From assembly GCA_015059045.1 (NCBI GenBank), contig SVBD01000007.1:1-64000 (forward strand): a stretch of DNA of 64,000 nt, written 5' to 3'. Position 1 is the first letter of the stretch; each line of letters opens with the position of its first letter. The position numbers and the translations under genes were made by a program. Under the pieces are notes generated by a model. It was not told the origin of the DNA. It was given only the letters and a program-made list of their open reading frames with translations, and ran no database searches. This DNA is from Erysipelotrichaceae bacterium (GTDB taxonomy: Bacteria; Bacillota_I; Bacilli_A; RFN20; CAG-449). Shown piece after piece: positions 62,501 through 64,000 of this stretch.

Positions 62501-64000
62501 GAAATAGTATATTGGTTAATGGTCCATTTAGCATATAAAGTAACGTTTTCTTCTGGCATAGTAGAGAACACGTATTCATTTTTAAATGTTTTATCAGTAA
62601 ACCAACCGTCAAAAGTATAACCAATTCTAGAAGGGTTTTCTGGTTGGGTGATTGAAGAGTTATATTCTTGAGTAATATCTAAGACTTCACTACCACCATT
62701 TTCCTCGAAAGAAATAGTTAAGGATTTAATTTCCCAAACAGCATGCAATACTTGAGGAGAACTTGTAATAGTATATTTTGCACCTCCCAAATATGTTACT
62801 TCACCATCTTGAGAAGTAGCCCAACCTTTGAAGGTATAGCCTGTTCTAGTTAAAGAAGGTAAGACAACTTCGCTTCCGAAAGCTTTATTTAATGGATCGA
62901 TTTCATTACCACCATTAGAGTTAAAACTTAATGCATAATTGTTAACTTCCCATTTTGCATAAAGAGTAAAACTATTTGAAGGCATAGTAGAGAAAACAAT
63001 ATATTCGTTTCCCCAGTCATCATTAGTTTGTCCTTGAGAAGTAAACCATCCCTTAAAAGTATAACCTTCTTTAGTAGGAGAAGCAGGTTTAGTGATTTCC
63101 TCTCCATATAGTGAAGATATATTAGCGATAGCACTACCACCATTTGTATTAAATGAAATAGTGTATGTATTTTTTGTGAATATAGCAAACAACTTTAATC
63201 CATTTAATGGAATATCTCTATTTGTATATTCGACAATTTCATAATAAAGTCCTGCTGCTACGTCGGCGCCATCAACAACAGAGATTAATTCATAGATAGG
63301 CTCTTTTTCTGTTCCTACGTTAGAGAAGTATTGTTTTTCTCCTTTAAATTTTTCATCTTCTGTTAGTTTGTAAGTTCCCCAATTAACAAAGGTGTAACCG
63401 TTTCTTGTTGGAGTGTTAGTTGGTAAAGTAAATTGAGAACGATAATCTCCTGTAAAAGTTGCAAACTCTTCATTATTTGCAATAAATGAAACGGTATAAT
63501 CGTTTGCTTCCCAAACAGCGTATAAAGTTATTTCTTTATTTTGGTTAACTAAAGAAATAGTTTCGTTTTCTTGATAAGCAACTTCGCCTTCAGGTGTTAT
63601 TGCCCAACCAGCGAAAGTATAACCCTCGCGTTTAAAAGTATTTGTTGATATTTGATTTAATGTCGCATTTGTTTTAATGGTTTGAATTTCCATTTCCCCA
63701 ACTGCTTCTTCAGAGTTTTTATCAAAGGTAATTGTTAATTCGCAAGCAATCCATTTTGCATAGATTGTAGTGTCACTACTTGGAACAACCATATCAAAAG
63801 GCTTTGTTAAAGCAGCATCTAAATACCAGCCATCAAAGATATAACCTTCTCTTTCTGGATCGTCGATAGATATAGTAGAACTATAATTTTTTGTAATAGG
63901 ATCAATTTCTTCTCCACCATTAGTAGCAAAAGTAATGGTGTATGAATTAATTTTCCATTTAGCGAAAAATTCTACATCTCCTTCAACTACATAATTAACT
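53575..64000 (-). CDS. Giant InlB B-repeat surface protein, 5' end outside the window
   Basis: Open frame of more than 3475 codons that runs off the right edge; a Met at 63792 is internal. At least 28 B-repeats (InlB B-repeat, PF09479/Flg_new type) of about 65-72 residues, each built as YTISFxxNGGxxVxxITQxY...PxxPxKxGYTFxGWYxD...MPAENVTLYAKW, lie between about 57360 and 64000. A MucBP-like segment interrupts them (about 60130-60600). C-terminal of this are a Fn3-like segment (about 56270-56530) and a ~850-residue unique region, ending SATEIIYGMVELYEKQ. No LPxTG sorting motif, membrane helix or SLH domain at the C-terminus. Probably exported and adhesive, if the missing N-terminus has a signal peptide. 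It is on the lagging strand relative to the origin. Confidence 0.9.
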   Translation of the reverse strand, partial: VNYVVEGDVEFFAKWKINSYTITFATNGGEEIDPITKNYSSTISIDDPEREGYIFDGWYLDAALTKPFDMVVPSSDTTIYAKWIACELTITFDKNSEEAVGEMEIQTIKTNATLNQISTNTFKREGYTFAGWAITPEGEVAYQENETISLVNQNKEITLYAVWEANDYTVSFIANNEEFATFTGDYRSQFTLPTNTPTRNGYTFVNWGTYKLTEDEKFKGEKQYFSNVGTEKEPIYELISVVDGADVAAGLYYEIVEYTNRDIPLNGLKLFAIFTKNTYTISFNTNGGSAIANISSLYGEEITKPASPTKEGYTFKGWFTSQGQTNDDWGNEYIVFSTMPSNSFTLYAKWEVNNYALSFNSNGGNEIDPLNKAFGSEVVLPSLTRTGYTFKGWATSQDGEVTYLGGAKYTITSSPQVLHAVWEIKSLTISFEENGGSEVLDITQEYNSSITQPENPSRIGYTFDGWFTDKTFKNEYVFSTMPEENVTLYAKWTINQYTISFNTLGGSEINPITQNYNSTISSPSSPTKTGHSFAGWYLDEECTKEYTISKMPAENITLYAKWEINQYTISFNTLGGNVIDSITQNYNTSVTQPENPSRTGYTFDGWYSDRSCSIEYTFSNMPAENITLFAGWTLNSYSISFNVDGGSEVAPIKQDYNTSLTKPNNPSKLGYSFAGWYLDEACTIAYTFPSTMPAENVELYAKWNINQYTISFNTNGGSDVAPITQDYNSSLVRPADPSKVGRTFAGWYSNIECTKPYIFPDKMPAENVTVYAKWSVNSYTVSFNVDGGDTLQPITMKYNESFYLPTPTKTGHTFLGWATSLNGEVVYSENAIYTLGATNVTLYAKWNINQYTISFNTKGGDVVSPITQDYNTILSMPTNPSKNGYTFDGWYLDEALTSPFSSSRMPAENITLYAKWNVNSYTVSFNVDGGGAISPITEEFSSSITLPTPTKTGHTFLGWAITPEGEVAYQENASYTFGATNVTLYAKWNINQYSITFEENGGSSVTDITLNYNELITKPTNPTKEGHSFAGWYLDSNYQTLYSIPNTMPATNVTVYAKWNINSYTISFDSNDGVSINPVTSIYNSEITLPSTTKTGYHLLGWALEEDDTSNILLAGEKYSIPSSNVTLHAIWEANTNTKYVVNHYGANLTGGGYTPIISENLEGTTDAMTSVEYVSTLDKLSPFYGFEGVMAITQEKIKPDGTTVINLYYQRRTYTVSFVDGEGNPLCSPINVIYQGNVGIIPSELVRTGYDYLLSDDFTAETIIEENVTIVVTYDARETSIAFYNCPTNENPNIQTIVRDYGTDISSLVIEPIRTGYTFEGWFTLNGESSGNWGEEYSFTTMPAESIDLYAKWSVNQYTLSFNTNGGDSISSVTQDYGSSYTLPFANKVGNTFLGWATSLDGEVVATGDVNYTFVAQNVTLYAKWEVNKYTISFEENGGSLVDNITQDYGTAISVPSNPTLTGYTFKGWHTDVECTEAYSFPSTMSAENITLYAKWEINQYTISFNTNGGSEVEDITQDYNSSLSMPSNPTLTGYTFDGWYLDDACTNPFTLNKMPAENITLYAKWNINQYTISFDVDDGNPISPITEDFNETIDLPTPTKTGHTFLGWAIVENGEVVYGENATYTLGASNVTLYAKWEVNEYSLSFIESDGSTLSSIKLDYGSSYTLHELEKEGHTFAGWATSQGGSVVYRKDETYTIGANNASLYAVWIVNQYTISFISNGGDNVASITQNYGTAISAPANPTLTGYTFIGWHTDVECTEAYSFPSTMPATNVTLYAKWEINQYTITINTVGGSDISPITQNYNTTITQPTDPTKLGHSFGGWYSDSSYTTTYSFPSTMPATNVTVYAKWNVNSYTISFEENGGSTVNNITQNYGETISIPANPTLTGYTFKGWHTDVECSEAYEFPSTMPAGNITLYAKWEINKYTVSFNSNGGDVVEAMTINYKDIVTKPTDPTKLGHSFAGWYSDPQFKSIYSFGQEMPAESFTLYAKWNVNSYTISFEENGGSTVNNITQNYGTSLVMPSNPTLTGYTFKGWYLDKDFTEAYEFPDTMPAGNVTLYAKWEIKQFTVSFEENGGSSVTDITLDYQANITRPSDPTKDGHTFAGWYLDPQFKFVYSFGQMPAENITVYAKWNVNSYMFTLVNDGIVTSNQVLTYGTTLNLPTLTKYGYEFKGWALIEDGEVEYEGNSLYSITSENVTLYAIWDVKQVTYTFSVDGIVKNTITNDYDSDFSVQNPPSYNDENNTYYFAGWKEKDAGENAILYDFSNGSKLGMEDKEYVAVFNSVPYTIKYQNKNGGTTLWETSSSAEDSSFKQYISYLYQRQNAFDYISKAIKNAVEGTDALPITASATYFTLLLNPDLTTDAVGAPFNLLPKENQIAVLANQIKSTVEYASNVMNILSIFDLNNDKDVTYMTYISNFSDKDMAAMEVASTATSEYLTLVSAELTKYEDNAYNPYRNDGYIFNGWKTTIDADNENPTKYVYASWVKQIEAPENLRVSTIAKTYVEFSWNKVENAYGYYVNYSINGEVKPTIATQENKVPINVSANDTIEISITTINADENGNRFETSNAYETPSLKDENITLTQESVSLNSEPCSPISYTHVITGEHEITASGDFFYKTEYGELYLFSNSSYTFKNVVAMEMISGNSFASITDQNGTPTLTTGSNAGTITFRTYKVASGTAKENETYYSYVDGNYSLVSVEVGSSVEGYYLGEEHIAKISLLVSNIGLGTELYSYTSAETSGDYLNTTEFDAYLIGAALTDSSLYTEYASGNYSNGFKFDFDINTTSGNILDFSTFPLEYTFYELDGNEWKEVSDPSSLYIYDEEQDVFYFLKSSGQYKVSISFKKDGYYETKDSSLDPNKKYYYLEDGEYKLFDHENPVDATTYYEHFVNVSLPNAFKERNISKEFEFTLNDGINVFNDYGLKQAFSNKNVSSINLHSTIEAEFNSHSIAFIPYLKDAGLSSKSVYMEYGELDIVSGTVEMSEDPSFGPLCWKQSTSSASALDAAGTFYFLDKNGIIYEYDYTNGTHAIKDCEWKEVYGNTETKVGKFKILNASYSSNSTYTPYHLSIGSIYTRADKESENLKVNGNYFTIDASDLPYVMSTYGNVAGNGIVASYKVQNVQVSIFDIISGTKTAFENLSIVGNTENASETLSGTSGESLTIAEQMEKTSGGILAFKNMYVGSDLDLNNINVSKATIAVHTTYLANATINYTHVWDIWANSIYASGGEVTSVTNSIIDPSGGASFHIEDNFYTFDDKGSSKYTYANVVIPNSGVLTNPTFDLGYISTHANNLVSGEEQWFKAYSMEIVAMSMKSTLENNVQNLINPSMGSNYTILQTVTDPVTNLTSEKMNFVFLGKTHNINQSNSAINLADVKIEFTFGGPIVQTQQTSSQIIYTIAKEEVENPEDVEIIYNVVYVPLAAPTQEGEAVSALYIITSPDGSETIKAYFFFKEALSATEIIYGMVELYEKQ
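57360..64000 (-). repeat. Array of about 28 InlB-type B-repeats
   Basis: Units of about 200-215 bases, each ending in an A(K/V)W-type motif, in the gene described above. Two unit types alternate: one with a GWYLD/GWYSD centre and one with a GWATS/GWAI centre. Units share 40-70 percent residues, and short stretches are identical at DNA level. One example is a 46-base exact copy at 61083-61128 and 63564-63609, 2.5 kb apart. Confidence 0.88.

Noticed and set aside
57360-64000. CRISPR-like regular spacing in the repeat array
   Set aside because: The ~210-base periodicity is protein-coding B-repeats in a single continuous frame, not short direct repeats with spacers.

Overview
This window is the replication-origin neighbourhood of a low-GC Gram-positive (Bacillota) chromosome. 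The anchor is rpmH-rnpA-yidC-khpB-mnmE on the minus strand facing away from dnaA-dnaN-rlbA-recF-gyrB-gyrA on the plus strand, with an AT-rich 0.5 kb oriC-like gap (40806-41316) between them. TGA is used as a stop (recF ends in TGA), so this is not a mycoplasma-type code. The strong AT bias, small intergenic spaces, retained sporulation genes (yabG, spoVT, yabP, yabQ), the MEP-pathway gene ispE and the giant InlB B-repeat protein suggest an uncultured gut lineage near Erysipelotrichales, RF39 or other Bacilli. That placement is inference.

Layout. 1-3.1 kb: a TPR-type HTH regulator and an ABC exporter in one operon with visible promoter, palindrome and terminator. 3.1-4.8 kb: rpsF-ssb-rpsR operon and a small unknown gene. 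4.8-6.9 kb: a short Clp/Hsp100 ATPase. 7.0-8.3 kb: an HTH membrane regulator and a DUF4349 lipoprotein on the plus strand. 8.3-10.4 kb: a stand-alone GlmU-type acetyltransferase domain and lysS. 10.5-14.9 kb: an accessory island on the minus strand, containing a serine-recombinase stub, an unusual concentric inverted repeat, two decayed RHS-core C-terminal fragments and several small membrane proteins that look like cognate immunity proteins. 14.9-24.4 kb: housekeeping and sporulation genes (rpiB, sua5, prmC, prfA, yabQ, yabP, rqcP, spoVT, mfd, pth, DUF1540). 24.4-33 kb: a CrtI-like flavoprotein, then a plus-strand block with a DUF368 undecaprenyl-phosphate flippase, PAP2 phosphatase, pseudouridine synthase, pyruvate phosphate dikinase and a large lipoprotein. 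33-40.8 kb: ispE, yabG, ksgA, rnmV, tatD, mnmE, khpB, yidC, rnpA, rpmH. 41.3-53.5 kb: dnaA to gyrA, a glycosyltransferase-like gene, a T-box leader with serS, the SRP RNA with tadA, and a small membrane protein. 53.6-64 kb: one minus-strand gene of more than 3475 codons, open at the window edge, built mainly of about 28 InlB-type B-repeats.

How the genes fit together. Gene polarity diverges from oriC, so most genes are on the leading strand. The exceptions are the two plus-strand blocks left of the origin and the giant repeat gene right of it. The left arm keeps the Bacillus synteny (ispE-yabG-ksgA-rnmV-tatD and pth-mfd-spoVT-rqcP-yabP-yabQ), with fin, mazG, divIC, veg and sspF absent from their usual places. 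DUF368 plus PAP2 form a plausible two-gene undecaprenyl lipid recycling unit. No rRNA, tRNA, CRISPR array or complete insertion sequence was seen. The most unusual content is the RHS-tip/immunity island, the Clp ATPase lacking a middle domain, and the giant repeat protein.
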